The notes: generated from the sequence alone by a model not told the origin. Counted from the stretch's first letter, positions 39,822-48,818 are shown. The stretch: 64,000 bases of DNA from Bacteroidaceae bacterium (GCA_017534535.1 JAFXVZ010000003.1:1-64000); one strand, 5' to 3'. Translations and numbers: made by a program.

Positions 39822-40721
39822 GTGACAAAGCTATTATATACAGGAGGGACGGGCTTCCTGGGAAAGAATACGAAATCGCTGTTCGACAAACAGTATGAAG
39901 TGACTACCTGTGGCATTGCTCCTGATGATATGCTGAAGGTTGACCTCGCCAAGAAGGTTCCTGCATTGCCTGAACGGTACGATGTGGTATTACATGCCTG
40001 CGGTAAGGTTCACACGGTGCCAAGAACGGAGGCTGAGGAACAGGAGTTCTATGATGTGAACTACCAGGGGACGGTGAATATCTGTGCCGCCTTGGAGAAG
40101 GTGGGGGTTCCCGAAGCATTGGTTTTCATCTCTTCTGTGGCCGTCTATGGATGTGATTTCGGGGAGATGATTACGGAAGAGCATCCGCTGGAAGGCTTAA
40201 CTCCTTATGCGAAAAGTAAGATCATGGCGGAACGGTATCTGGCTGAATGGTGTGGGAAGCATCAGGTGAGGCTGGGTATCCTGCGACCTTCCTTGTTGGC
40301 AGGTAAGGATGCTCCTGGTAACCTGGGTGCCATGGTGAATGGCATCAGGAAAGGCTTTTATGCGAATATCGCAGGGGGCAAGGTGGTGAAGAGCATTCTG
40401 ATGGCAGAGGATATTTTCAGGCTGTTCCCGTTGCTGGTTGAGAAGGGGGGAGTCTTTAATGTCTGTGACACACGTCAGCCGTCATTTGGCGAGATCTCTG
40501 CATCGATAGCCAAACAGTTGGGTAAGAGAAAGCCCATGAATATTCCTTATTGGATGGCATGGTGCCTGGCCAAGGCGGGGGATTTGTTGGGTGACAAGGC
40601 TCCGTTCAATACATATAAATTGGAGAAGATGACAAAGTCTCTGACATTCAGCAACGAGAAGGCTCGCAGGGAATTAGGCTGGGAGCCGCTGGATGTGTTG
40701 GAGCATTATCAGGTGAATTGA
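39822..40721 (+). CDS. NAD-dependent epimerase/reductase (WbpV/FnlA-like extended SDR)
   Basis: A 299-residue extended SDR from a GTG at 39822 (a TTG at 39816 overlaps the previous stop). TKLLYTGGTGFLGKNTKSLF holds GxxGxxG; VVLHACGKVHTVPRTEAEEQ, SSVAVYG and the catalytic YAKSK follow. It is a paralogue of the epimerase at 35557. Immediately next to a WecA-type transferase, this arrangement is like the FucNAc or QuiNAc systems in which a 4-keto sugar is reduced and used to start the repeat unit. That substrate is an inference. Confidence 0.85.
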   Translation: MTKLLYTGGTGFLGKNTKSLFDKQYEVTTCGIAPDDMLKVDLAKKVPALPERYDVVLHACGKVHTVPRTEAEEQEFYDVNYQGTVNICAALEKVGVPEALVFISSVAVYGCDFGEMITEEHPLEGLTPYAKSKIMAERYLAEWCGKHQVRLGILRPSLLAGKDAPGNLGAMVNGIRKGFYANIAGGKVVKSILMAEDIFRLFPLLVEKGGVFNVCDTRQPSFGEISASIAKQLGKRKPMNIPYWMAWCLAKAGDLLGDKAPFNTYKLEKMTKSLTFSNEKARRELGWEPLDVLEHYQVN

Positions 40722-40725
40722 TTGT

Positions 40726-41748
40726 ATGTGGATTACCTATTTGATGATGTTGGTTCTGCTACTGGTGCTTGAACTGGTTTACATCAAGGTGGCAGAGCGT
40801 TTGAATATCGTTGACGAGCCGAATGAGAGGTCATCCCATTCGGCTGTCGTGTTAAGAGGAGGGGGTGTTATCTTTACCCTGTCTATGATAGCATGGGCGC
40901 TGATGTTGCTTGTGCAGGAACAGGATATTAGCATGTTTGTTCCTTTCCTCTGTGGCTTACTGCTGATGGCAGGAGTCAATTTGTGGGATGATCTCAATTA
41001 TGTACCGGCTTGGATAAGAATACTGGCTCAAGTCACGACAATGGTGCTGATGTTCTGGAGTCTGGGACTCATACATTGGGAGATGTGGTGGATAGTACTG
41101 ATTGCCTTGGTTGTGTGCGGGGGAGCTGTGAATATCTTCAATTTCATGGATGGCATCAATGGGATGACAGTGGGGTATAGCTTGGCGGTATTGGTACCGC
41201 TGTTAATCATTGACAATGGACAATGGACGATTGACAATTCTTCGGGCTTTATTGAAACGTCTTATTTGATGATGGCTGCCATGGGCATATTGGTGTTCGG
41301 CTATTTCAATTTCCGTCCGAAGGATCAGGCCCTGTGCTTCTCCGGGGACGTGGGGAGCATCGGTATTGCGTTTATCCTGCTGTTCGCCATCGGGCGGTTG
41401 ATTGTGAAGACACAGGATGTGACTTATCTGATTCTGTTGTTGGTGTATGGCGTGGATGGCTGCCTGACTATTGTGCACCGATTGCTGTTGCGCGAGAATC
41501 TGAGAAAGGCGCATCGCAAGCATGCTTATCAGTTGATGGCGAATGAGTTGAAGATGGGACATCTGAAGGTGTCGTTGTTGTATATGGCTTTGCAGTTGGT
41601 TGTCTCACTTGGATTCATCTTCCTGTGTCCGAATACTCCTACTGCACATTGGTGGTATCTGATAGGGGCATCTTTAATCCTTTGCTTGGCGTATGTGGCA
41701 TTTGTAAGATGTAAGGTGTACAATGTAAAAGGGCTAGAGCCTCGATAG
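40726..41748 (+). CDS. WecA/WbpL-type undecaprenyl-phosphate sugar phosphotransferase
   Basis: A 340-residue polytopic enzyme with about ten membrane helices. VDEPNERSSHSAVVLRGGGV and VNLWDDLNYVPAWIRI follow the WecA plan, and VNIFNFMDGINGMTVGYSL carries the metal-binding Asp. The cytoplasmic loop has HRLLLRENLRKAHRKHAYQL. A heptanucleotide tract lies in frame at 41207-41240 (DNGQWTIDNSSG) within an inter-helix loop. The last codons (FVRCKVYNVKGLEPR) also fall in a 7-bp tract, so the natural C-terminus may be altered. The final 240 bp are duplicated at 60341-60582. Confidence 0.9.
   Translation: MWITYLMMLVLLLVLELVYIKVAERLNIVDEPNERSSHSAVVLRGGGVIFTLSMIAWALMLLVQEQDISMFVPFLCGLLLMAGVNLWDDLNYVPAWIRILAQVTTMVLMFWSLGLIHWEMWWIVLIALVVCGGAVNIFNFMDGINGMTVGYSLAVLVPLLIIDNGQWTIDNSSGFIETSYLMMAAMGILVFGYFNFRPKDQALCFSGDVGSIGIAFILLFAIGRLIVKTQDVTYLILLLVYGVDGCLTIVHRLLLRENLRKAHRKHAYQLMANELKMGHLKVSLLYMALQLVVSLGFIFLCPNTPTAHWWYLIGASLILCLAYVAFVRCKVYNVKGLEPR
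41207..41240. repeat. Heptanucleotide tract inside the WecA-type gene, stop-prone orientation
   Basis: Units ATTGACA, ATGGACA, ATGGACG, ATTGACA. The TGG codons stand where perfect ATTGAC units would put TGA, keeping the frame open. Confidence 0.8.
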
Positions 41749-42876
41749 ATGGAACGTATAAGTAATAGAGAAATGAAAAAAATCACTGTTACTTCACCGT
41801 TGCTGCCCGACCTCGACGAGTTTCATGAGATGCTCAAAGAGATTTGGACGATAAAATGGGTGACAAACATGGGGAAGTTCCATGAGCAGTTGGAAAAGGC
41901 CCTTGCTGAGTATTTGAAGGTGCCATACATCAGTTTGTTTACGAATGGCACTATGCCGCTTTTGATAGCACTTAAGGCACTTCGTGTAAAAGGAGAAGTC
42001 ATTACGACGCCATATAGTTTCGTGGCCACCACCCACAGCATCTGGTGGAATGGCAGTACGCCCGTGTTTGTAGACATTGAGGAAGAAACCTGCGGAATGG
42101 ATCCCGAGAAGATAGAAGCGGCCATAACCCCTCGCACGACGGCCATCATGCCCGTGCATTGCTATGGCTATCCTGTGAAGCTGAAGCGCATACAGGAGAT
42201 AGCCGACCATTACGGTCTGAAGGTTATTTATGATGCTGCTCATGCTTTTGGCGTTGAAGTGGGTGGTAATAGCGTGTTGACGGCTGGGGATATGAGTGCG
42301 CTGAGCTTCCATGCTACCAAGGTTTACAACACCCTTGAGGGCGGTGCACTTATCGTGCATGATGAGGATACAAAGAAAAATATTGATTATCTGAAAAATT
42401 TTGGATTTACTGGCGAGACTGAAGTCGTAGCGCCAGGCATAAATTGTAAGCTGGACGAGGTGCGCTGTGCATACGGATTGCTGAACTTGAAGCAGGTTGA
42501 CCAGGCCATTGCCAATCGCCAGAAGATAGCAGGGCTGTATCGTGAGGCCCTTCGGGGTGTTCCTGGTATCCGTTTCTTTGATGATATGCCGGGTGTGCGA
42601 CACAACTATGGCTATTTCCCTGTATTTATCAACGTCGAGGAATATGGTATGACCCGCGATGAGCTTTATTTCAAGATGCAGGATCAGGGCGTTTTTGGCA
42701 GACGATATTTCTATCCACTTATCAGCACTTTCAGCACCTATCGTAGCTTGCCAAGTTCAGCTCTAGAGAATCTACCTGTTGCAACAAAAATAGCTAACGA
42801 GGTGATTTGCCTACCCATGCATCAAGAACTAACAGAGGAAGATGTTAACAAAATTTTGAAACTGATAGTGAAATAA
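41749..42876 (+). CDS. DegT/DnrJ/EryC1 sugar aminotransferase
   Basis: A 375-residue PLP enzyme. The start may be the ATG at 41749 (overlapping nothing, directly after the WecA stop) or 41773, where the family-like MKKITVTSPLLPDLDEF begins. FTNGTMPLLIALKALRVKGE, VIYDAAHAFGVEV and the PLP Lys in LSFHATKVYNTLEGGAL are all present. The layout is closest to dTDP-/UDP-keto-sugar aminotransferases of the VioA/RfbE/FdtB group. Together with the aminotransferase at 37565 it points to amino sugars in the locus C product. No acyltransferase is adjacent. Confidence 0.9.
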   Translation: MERISNREMKKITVTSPLLPDLDEFHEMLKEIWTIKWVTNMGKFHEQLEKALAEYLKVPYISLFTNGTMPLLIALKALRVKGEVITTPYSFVATTHSIWWNGSTPVFVDIEEETCGMDPEKIEAAITPRTTAIMPVHCYGYPVKLKRIQEIADHYGLKVIYDAAHAFGVEVGGNSVLTAGDMSALSFHATKVYNTLEGGALIVHDEDTKKNIDYLKNFGFTGETEVVAPGINCKLDEVRCAYGLLNLKQVDQAIANRQKIAGLYREALRGVPGIRFFDDMPGVRHNYGYFPVFINVEEYGMTRDELYFKMQDQGVFGRRYFYPLISTFSTYRSLPSSALENLPVATKIANEVICLPMHQELTEEDVNKILKLIVK

Positions 42877-43026
42877 TCAGCTAATTAGAAAAGATGGTAG
42901 AGTCAAGATTACAACATGGCGTTTGTAGTTAATCTCACAACATGTCGTGAATTTATAATCGTTAGATACCTTCATTCCGTTGTAGCGTTAAGAGTCATAT
43001 TGTATTTGAACATAACTATAAGTGAT

Positions 43027-44127
43027 ATGAATCAGGAATATAAGTATATGGTATGCACAAAGTGCTTTACATATAATCATTCTCATTTTATTAAAGATGC
43101 GTTGGATGGTTTTGTAAGACAAGAAACGGACTTTCCTGTAGTTTCATGTATAATTGATGATGCAAGTAACGATGGCGAACAAGATATCATAAATAAATAT
43201 TTTATTGACAATTTTGATATTAATGACAAAGAGTTATATTTAGAAGAGGATAATAATGATTATTATATGATGTTTGCAAGGCATAAGGAAAATGAGAATT
43301 GTTATTTTGCAGTATATTTATTAAAATATAACCACTATAGTGTGTCTGGTAAATTCAGTCTAATAGAAGAATATATATCAAATTGGGTAAAATCGGCAAA
43401 ATACATAGCTATTTGCGAAGGTGATGATTATTGGACTGATTCCTGTAAATTACATAAGCAAGTAAAAGTGCTGGAAGAAAAACCTGATTATGTAATGTGC
43501 CACAGTTCATTTCAATATTATTATGAGTCTGATAAGAAATTTTACTCATCAAAGAGTGTATATGTTAATCAAACTATATTAAATAAAGGACTTTCTCCTG
43601 AGGATGTATTAAGCAATTATCGTATCAGGACTTGCACAGTGCTAATAAGGCTTAATGCCTATCTGGAAGCAAAACTTTCTGACCCCTTTTTATTTAGCGG
43701 TTATTTTATACTGGGAGATATACCTTTATGGTATTCGCTCAGTAAGATTGGTGATATTTTTTTCATACCAGACGAAACTTGTGTTTATAGGAAGAATGAA
43801 GGCTCATTCACTATGAGTACAAATATCAAAGAATGGCTTAGGTTTAGAGTTGCCTCAACAGAAATGAGGTTATATCTTGCTAAGCGTGACAACTTAAGTG
43901 TTGGTTTTACACGTAGAATACAGAATAAATATAATAAGGTTCTTATGTGTTTTATGGAATTTGATAAGAATTTTAAACCACTATTTACATATAAAAAACC
44001 ATCTTCAGGGCTATTTGTGTTACTAAAGAGGTGCCATTTGTTAAAAATATCCTTAATGATATTCTTTTATAATAGAAAGTGGATAGGCTTTTTTAGGAGG
44101 ATGGGTAATAGAGACTTTAATTATTAG
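43027..44127 (+). CDS. Glycosyltransferase family 2, AT-rich
   Basis: A 366-residue GT-A enzyme when started at the ATG at 43027 (MNQEYKYMVCTKCFTYNHSH). The frame extends to 42916 but those residues do not resemble the family. VVSCIIDDASNDGEQDIINK, then KYIAICEGDDYWTDSCKLHK with the metal-binding EGDDYW, are diagnostic of a Bacteroidetes/Pasteurellaceae GT2 group. It is much more AT-rich than its neighbours, indicating separate transfer. No partner can be named. Confidence 0.87.
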   Translation: MNQEYKYMVCTKCFTYNHSHFIKDALDGFVRQETDFPVVSCIIDDASNDGEQDIINKYFIDNFDINDKELYLEEDNNDYYMMFARHKENENCYFAVYLLKYNHYSVSGKFSLIEEYISNWVKSAKYIAICEGDDYWTDSCKLHKQVKVLEEKPDYVMCHSSFQYYYESDKKFYSSKSVYVNQTILNKGLSPEDVLSNYRIRTCTVLIRLNAYLEAKLSDPFLFSGYFILGDIPLWYSLSKIGDIFFIPDETCVYRKNEGSFTMSTNIKEWLRFRVASTEMRLYLAKRDNLSVGFTRRIQNKYNKVLMCFMEFDKNFKPLFTYKKPSSGLFVLLKRCHLLKISLMIFFYNRKWIGFFRRMGNRDFNY

Positions 44128-44280
44128 GGACCTCTAATTAAACCCTGTATGGAAGAAATCAAATTTGCAGATGTGATTTCTTATCCGGCTTGGGTGGTCG
44201 CTGACGACTAATTGCGTTTGGCTTTGAAACTTTTACTGCCTTGTATATTGCTCTTACCTAATTATAAATTAACTGGGAAT

Positions 44281-44988
44281 ATGAGAATAGCTGTCATGCA
44301 ACCCTACTTCTTCCCGTATATCGGGTACTGGCAGTTGATTCATGCCGTCGATTTATTTGTTGTTGGCGACAGTGTCCACTATATTAGGCACGGCTGGATT
44401 AACCGCAACCGCATCTTGGGAGAAGGAAAGCAGCCTCAGTATTTCGGTATAGAAGTTAGCCATGCTTCAGCGAACCGTCGCATTAATGAGATGACTCGGG
44501 TGGTTGACCGAAAACGAGCCGACTATTTGTGCCGGGTATTGAAGTTCTACTATGAGCGAGCACCGCACTACAGTGAGGCGATGGAAGTCATCAGACCTAT
44601 CTTGTTAGACGAAGAACCAGACTTGACACGCTACCTCACAGGTCAACTGAGGGCAGTTGCTGAGTATTTAGGTGTTAGGACGGAATTCAGGATGCTATCA
44701 GAGGTGGCAGACCGATGGGATTGTTGCCCTTCGGATATTATACGTCTCACTTGCGAGCATTTTGGTTTTACTAACTACATCAACCCTTCTGGTGCAGGAA
44801 TGAGTTACTATGATAAAAACTATTTCCGCAAGATGGGCATCAACCTCCAGTTTTTGCGGCGTGACGAAAAAATCAGATATCCGCAATTTGGTGGCAACTT
44901 CGTCCCCGACCTCTCCATCATCGATTTGCTGATGTTTTGCTCTGTAGATGAGATACGGCAAATGCTCGACGAATACTATTTCCTATGA
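44281..44988 (+). CDS. WbqC-like family protein
   Basis: A 235-residue protein with the family start MRIAVMQPYFFPYIGYWQLI followed by HAVDLFVVGDSVHYIRHGWI and NRNRILGEG, ending with NFVPDLSIIDLLMFC. The ATG at 44281 is chosen because the family begins with this MQP motif; an earlier ATG (44212) adds an unrelated hydrophobic stretch. WbqC-family proteins occur in O-antigen and capsule loci, but their reaction is not firmly established. It heads an unusual four-gene module. Its stop overlaps a 40-residue frame by ATGA. Confidence 0.88.
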   Translation: MRIAVMQPYFFPYIGYWQLIHAVDLFVVGDSVHYIRHGWINRNRILGEGKQPQYFGIEVSHASANRRINEMTRVVDRKRADYLCRVLKFYYERAPHYSEAMEVIRPILLDEEPDLTRYLTGQLRAVAEYLGVRTEFRMLSEVADRWDCCPSDIIRLTCEHFGFTNYINPSGAGMSYYDKNYFRKMGINLQFLRRDEKIRYPQFGGNFVPDLSIIDLLMFCSVDEIRQMLDEYYFL

Positions 44989-45107
44989 TTGCCTTTATCC
45001 TCACTTCCTACCCCTCCCTGATTGTCAAGGTCTTATATCGTAATAACCGGAACTTGCGAAAGGAGATTAGGAAAACTGGACATGAGGACGAGAAACTTGT
45101 CAATTGA
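44985..45107 (+). other. Micro-ORF coupled to the WbqC-like gene
   Basis: A 40-residue frame starts inside the WbqC-like stop (ATGA) and reads MIAFILTSYPSLIVKVLYRN then a basic stretch. It could be a coupled small protein or the N-terminus of a deleted gene. I do not recognise it. Confidence 0.3.
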
Positions 45108-45136
45108 TAATAATGATAACATAAAAGAGATTTTAC

Positions 45137-46504
45137 ATGATGAAAGAACCTGTTGAAATACATAATCTTTATGAGCATAATACTGATGCATACAATCTTG
45201 AAGGCTTTAAGCCGCAGATTGTCGATGCCGACTATTTGAAACATCTTGGTGTTACTATTGAGCCTTCGGATGAAACATTGCAAGGACTTATCCGAGGGTC
45301 CAAAATGTTTATTAAACGTTTGGGGGAACACACTGTCATCCCCAAATCCATGCTCTATTTAGAGGAATGTGACCCTGATTCCGTGGAAACCGAAATTCAC
45401 AACTACACCGGGCGTTGTCCGACGCTGACTTTCGAGGTGAATCCCATCAAAGGCTGTCATGTGGGATGCCAATACTGCTTGGTGACTGACGGTGTACATG
45501 AGCAGCGCCTTGTGGCCTACGAGAACTACCATCTCTATGTGCGAAAACTATTAGAGGAGATGAATGGTGCGTGTAGCGAACAGCCGAATGTTGTGCAGAA
45601 GGAAGACATTCAGGAGCGTAGCCGACTGCTGCAGGAACTGGCCAATGCCATCGTCGAGGCACCGGAGAAGAAGAAGGACATAGAGCGGCAGATTGTGGCA
45701 CTGAGCCGGGGCAAGAACTGGAACCACTACTACTACTTCACGCCCAAGACTGAAGCCCTGCAGGAGCCGACACTCTACACTGGCATCGCCCACCGCATCC
45801 TGCGTGAGTTCATTTCCCACTTCAAGCGCTATCCCAACTCCAACGCCCGCCTGTTCATTGCATCAAAGGCCGGTACCAAACATCTCTTGGTGGAGAACGA
45901 GGGCGAAACTATCCTCGACCTCTTCGAGCAGTTGAAGAACAAGATGCAGTTCAATACATCGGTTAGCATCATGCCCACCCCGTTCCGTGATCTGTTGGAG
46001 CCTTATGCTGCACCGATTGAAGAGCGCCTGGCTGCCGTGAAGATGTGTCAGGATCGTGGTATACAAGCCAACTCGGCTTTGGTGCAACCCATCTTCGTAC
46101 CCTATCTAACCGATGAGCACATCAAGGAGTTCTTCGACATGCTCCACAAGGCCGGCATTGTTAACTACAAGCCGGAGTTCCTTACAGCCTGCATGGAGAA
46201 CCTGGCACAGTTAGGACAGTGGCTTGGCTACTTTGACAAAAATATGGAGCGCGACCTCTACATGGACTATATCAGTCCGAAGAACGCTGACCATCGCAAG
46301 CAGCGCGGCCGAACAGCCCCAAACCGTGTGCTCTCAATAGAGAACATCCAGCGACTGATGAAATATACCGAAACCATTGGCATGTCCACCAGCATCTGCT
46401 TCTGGGTGCGTAACCAGTTAAAAGTACCCACCAGTATTATCCCCATTATCAATCGTAACGGATTCCAGTGCCTGGGTTACCAGTCGAAACTGTTTAAAGA
46501 GTAA
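45137..46504 (+). CDS. Radical SAM enzyme (SPL-like architecture)
   Basis: A 455-residue protein with a CX3CX2C cluster motif in NPIKGCHVGCQYCLVTD at about residues 108-115, which binds the [4Fe-4S] cluster and SAM. Later segments (ARLFIASKAGTKHLLVENEG and NTSVSIMPTPFRDLLEPYAA) look like the barrel strands of spore-photoproduct-lyase-type radical SAM proteins. It contains a charged helical insert after the cluster (about 155-200). It lies between WbqC-like and ATP-grasp-like genes, unusual for a capsule locus. The reaction is unknown. Confidence 0.85.
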   Translation: MMKEPVEIHNLYEHNTDAYNLEGFKPQIVDADYLKHLGVTIEPSDETLQGLIRGSKMFIKRLGEHTVIPKSMLYLEECDPDSVETEIHNYTGRCPTLTFEVNPIKGCHVGCQYCLVTDGVHEQRLVAYENYHLYVRKLLEEMNGACSEQPNVVQKEDIQERSRLLQELANAIVEAPEKKKDIERQIVALSRGKNWNHYYYFTPKTEALQEPTLYTGIAHRILREFISHFKRYPNSNARLFIASKAGTKHLLVENEGETILDLFEQLKNKMQFNTSVSIMPTPFRDLLEPYAAPIEERLAAVKMCQDRGIQANSALVQPIFVPYLTDEHIKEFFDMLHKAGIVNYKPEFLTACMENLAQLGQWLGYFDKNMERDLYMDYISPKNADHRKQRGRTAPNRVLSIENIQRLMKYTETIGMSTSICFWVRNQLKVPTSIIPIINRNGFQCLGYQSKLFKE

Positions 46505-46530
46505 AAAAGTAAAAAGGTTAAATAACAATA

Positions 46531-47730
46531 ATGAAATCCTGCCAGGACATTTGCTTTCAATTGTTCGCTGACAAGACCGACTACTACCACCGTTGGTATC
46601 ACACCAAACCAATGCTGATCACCTCGGAGCGGCGCGACGAACTGAGGCGTATGCAGGCCTTGCTCTATAAGTGCATCGCCTATATGGCGGAGCACTACCG
46701 CGAGTGGGTGCCCCAGTACATGCCCTTAAACGAGAAAATCATGGAGGTGCTAGAACGGCAGAGTCGTTATCCTTTCCGGGCAGGAGCCTACCGTCCTGAC
46801 TATCTCATCAGCGACGATGGCCGGCTATTGCTGGTAGAAATCACTTGCAGGTTCTTTGGACACGGCATCTGGTTCAACTACCCCTCGGTGGTCAAGGCCG
46901 AACAGTTTATGGCAGAACATGGTGGAGTTTGTTGCGAGAATCGCTACGATGAGTTGATGACCTACATGCGCGACATCATTCCTGCTGGCAGTCCCATCTA
47001 CGTGCTGAAGAGCAGTGATCCGACTAGTGAGATTGCCCTCTATAAGAAGTTTTATGAGTACTATGGACATGAGGTGACCGTCTATGAGGCGACTGAAGTG
47101 GAAGCACATATAGACCAATGGAGCCATGATGCCATTGTGTTCAGTGCACTCAATCAACAAGACCTTCTGTCCTTTAGGATGGAGACTCTGCAGACCATGA
47201 TAGATGTGCGTATGCTGAACGACTTCCGTACCATCTTCCTAATTCACGACAAGCGTTTCCTGCATCTCATCTTCGTTGATGATTTCATGCGTCAGTGTCT
47301 CACGGAGGAGGATACAATGTTCCTGCGCCAGCGCACCATACCCACCTATTTGTTTAATGAGCATCCAGAGATGTGGGAGGATGCCCAGATGAACAAGGAT
47401 AGGTACATTCTCAAGCCCTATAACCTGGGCAAAAGCGTAGGTTTGTTCGCTGGCGTAATGACCGATGAAGAAATTTGGAGAAATGCTTTGGCTTCAATGT
47501 ATAATGTATTGCAGCCATTCATTATGCAGCGTACGTATCCTTGCTTATGGGAGGGTAAACAATATGATGAGTATGTTTGTGGCATGATGCTCTGCATGGA
47601 CGACCGCTATTTCGATAGCGGTGTATTTCGCACTAGTAGTGCCCCTGTGACGAACAAGGTGGACGACCGCAAAATGTGTGTCATCCACAGTGATGATGAG
47701 GGACTGAAAAGAAACTGTTATGTGCTATGA
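46531..47730 (+). CDS. Permuted ATP-grasp-like protein
   Basis: A 399-residue protein. YRPDYLISDDGRLLLVEITC (about 89-108) and DRYILKPYNLGKSVGLFAG (about 289-307) resemble the substrate and ATP-binding segments of circularly permuted ATP-grasp ligases of the glutathionylspermidine-synthase kind, and QPFIMQRTYPCLWEG fits the adjoining strand. Such enzymes form amide bonds from a carboxylate and an amine. It begins 26 bp after the radical SAM gene, so the two likely act together. The family call rests on these motifs alone. The end overlaps a 42-residue frame by ATGA. Confidence 0.6.
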   Translation: MKSCQDICFQLFADKTDYYHRWYHTKPMLITSERRDELRRMQALLYKCIAYMAEHYREWVPQYMPLNEKIMEVLERQSRYPFRAGAYRPDYLISDDGRLLLVEITCRFFGHGIWFNYPSVVKAEQFMAEHGGVCCENRYDELMTYMRDIIPAGSPIYVLKSSDPTSEIALYKKFYEYYGHEVTVYEATEVEAHIDQWSHDAIVFSALNQQDLLSFRMETLQTMIDVRMLNDFRTIFLIHDKRFLHLIFVDDFMRQCLTEEDTMFLRQRTIPTYLFNEHPEMWEDAQMNKDRYILKPYNLGKSVGLFAGVMTDEEIWRNALASMYNVLQPFIMQRTYPCLWEGKQYDEYVCGMMLCMDDRYFDSGVFRTSSAPVTNKVDDRKMCVIHSDDEGLKRNCYVL

Positions 47731-47855
47731 TTGACGGAAAACGCCATATCACCATCACGATGATGTTCTGCTCACTCAACGAGTCGCATGATTTTTTTGA
47801 ATCGTTTTCATTTCTAAAAAATAATAAACCACAAAATGATGGAAAATTGCTTTGA
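47727..47855 (+). other. Micro-ORF coupled to the ATP-grasp-like gene
   Basis: A 42-residue frame starts in the stop of the ATP-grasp-like gene (ATGA), reads MIDGKRHITITMMFCSLNES and then FSFLKNNKPQNDG, and ends 17 bp into the next gene. It could be a coupled small protein, a remnant, or chance. Confidence 0.3.
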
Positions 47856-48699
47856 GAAGACAGTTTTAAAGGTAGATGCTCGGCGGTTCATCCCCTTTCG
47901 CAAGGGAAAAGTTTTGCGCAGTCATCAGGTAGTTTTCCATGTTGACGATGCATCCTTGCGCATTGATGTCGTCAGCGCATTCTGGCCTTTCATGGCAGAG
48001 GTCACCCAAGCTATTCTTGAACCTGCTGCCTTTACCGAGATGCAATGGCTAAAACGGGTCGCTTCCGGTGTTGGTTTTAAAGAATTGACCGAAGGGAAAA
48101 CAGACTTGCTGATTGGGAATGACGGCAACGAAATCTTTAATCATCTGCTTGACCAAACAGGGCTCCCCTTTGTCAAAGAAAAGATATGGACGGAACCCAT
48201 CGCCATCTTGTTGAACAGAGATAATCCTGTGAAAAACCTGACGGTATCCCAGATACACGACATTTATTTTGGTCACATCAGCAATTGGAGCGAACTGGGC
48301 GGAAAACAACTTCACATTCATACTTATCAATTAGAGCGTGGGAATGGCAGTCAGACGGCGTTTGAAAAAATCGTCAGAGGAAACAATATTGACGAGTTCC
48401 ATCATGAAATACACACCATGCCAGATATTATTGATGATGTGGCAAAAGACATTTCTGGCATCTGCTATACATTCAGCTCATACTACACTCGCATGTATGC
48501 AAACACCCTGACACACATGATAACTGTAGATGGGACGGCGGTCACCGACCCATGCTATCCGCTACGTGATGAACTGTATATGATATACCGCAAGGATCAT
48601 CCCAATGCAAATCTACATCGTATGATCTCTTGGCTCAAATCTGCAAAAGGGCAAGAACTCATAGCCGTATGCTATCCACCAGAAAGAACCGTGGAGTGA
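47836..48699 (+). CDS. PstS-like substrate-binding-fold protein without signal peptide
   Basis: A 287-residue protein. From about residue 37 (ASLRIDVVSAFWPFMAEVTQ) it follows the PstS-type periplasmic-binding fold: GVGFKELTEGKTDLLIGND, PVKNLTVSQIHDIYFGHISN with WSELGG, YQLERGNGSQTAFEKIV and a closing GQELIAVCYPP. The SGSTGTG-like anion loop is ERGNGSQT here. The N-terminus (MMENCFEKTVLKVDARRFIP) is not a signal peptide, so it appears cytoplasmic, which is unusual. It may be a ligand-binding partner of the module. No phosphate ABC transporter genes are adjacent. Confidence 0.75.
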   Translation: MMENCFEKTVLKVDARRFIPFRKGKVLRSHQVVFHVDDASLRIDVVSAFWPFMAEVTQAILEPAAFTEMQWLKRVASGVGFKELTEGKTDLLIGNDGNEIFNHLLDQTGLPFVKEKIWTEPIAILLNRDNPVKNLTVSQIHDIYFGHISNWSELGGKQLHIHTYQLERGNGSQTAFEKIVRGNNIDEFHHEIHTMPDIIDDVAKDISGICYTFSSYYTRMYANTLTHMITVDGTAVTDPCYPLRDELYMIYRKDHPNANLHRMISWLKSAKGQELIAVCYPPERTVE

Positions 48700-48818
48700 T
48701 GGAATAAAGATAAAAGTGTTAGAAGACATGCCCAAACCAGTAAAGTTGATTCTTTTGTGGGATGTATTTAGCTAAATCGATTGAAAAGAGTGGAATGTCA
48801 TGCACAAGTGCATCTTAT

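Noticed and set aside
42916..43026. N-terminal extension of the GT2 gene
   Set aside because: The 37 extra residues do not resemble GT2 sequence; the ATG at 43027 fits the family start.
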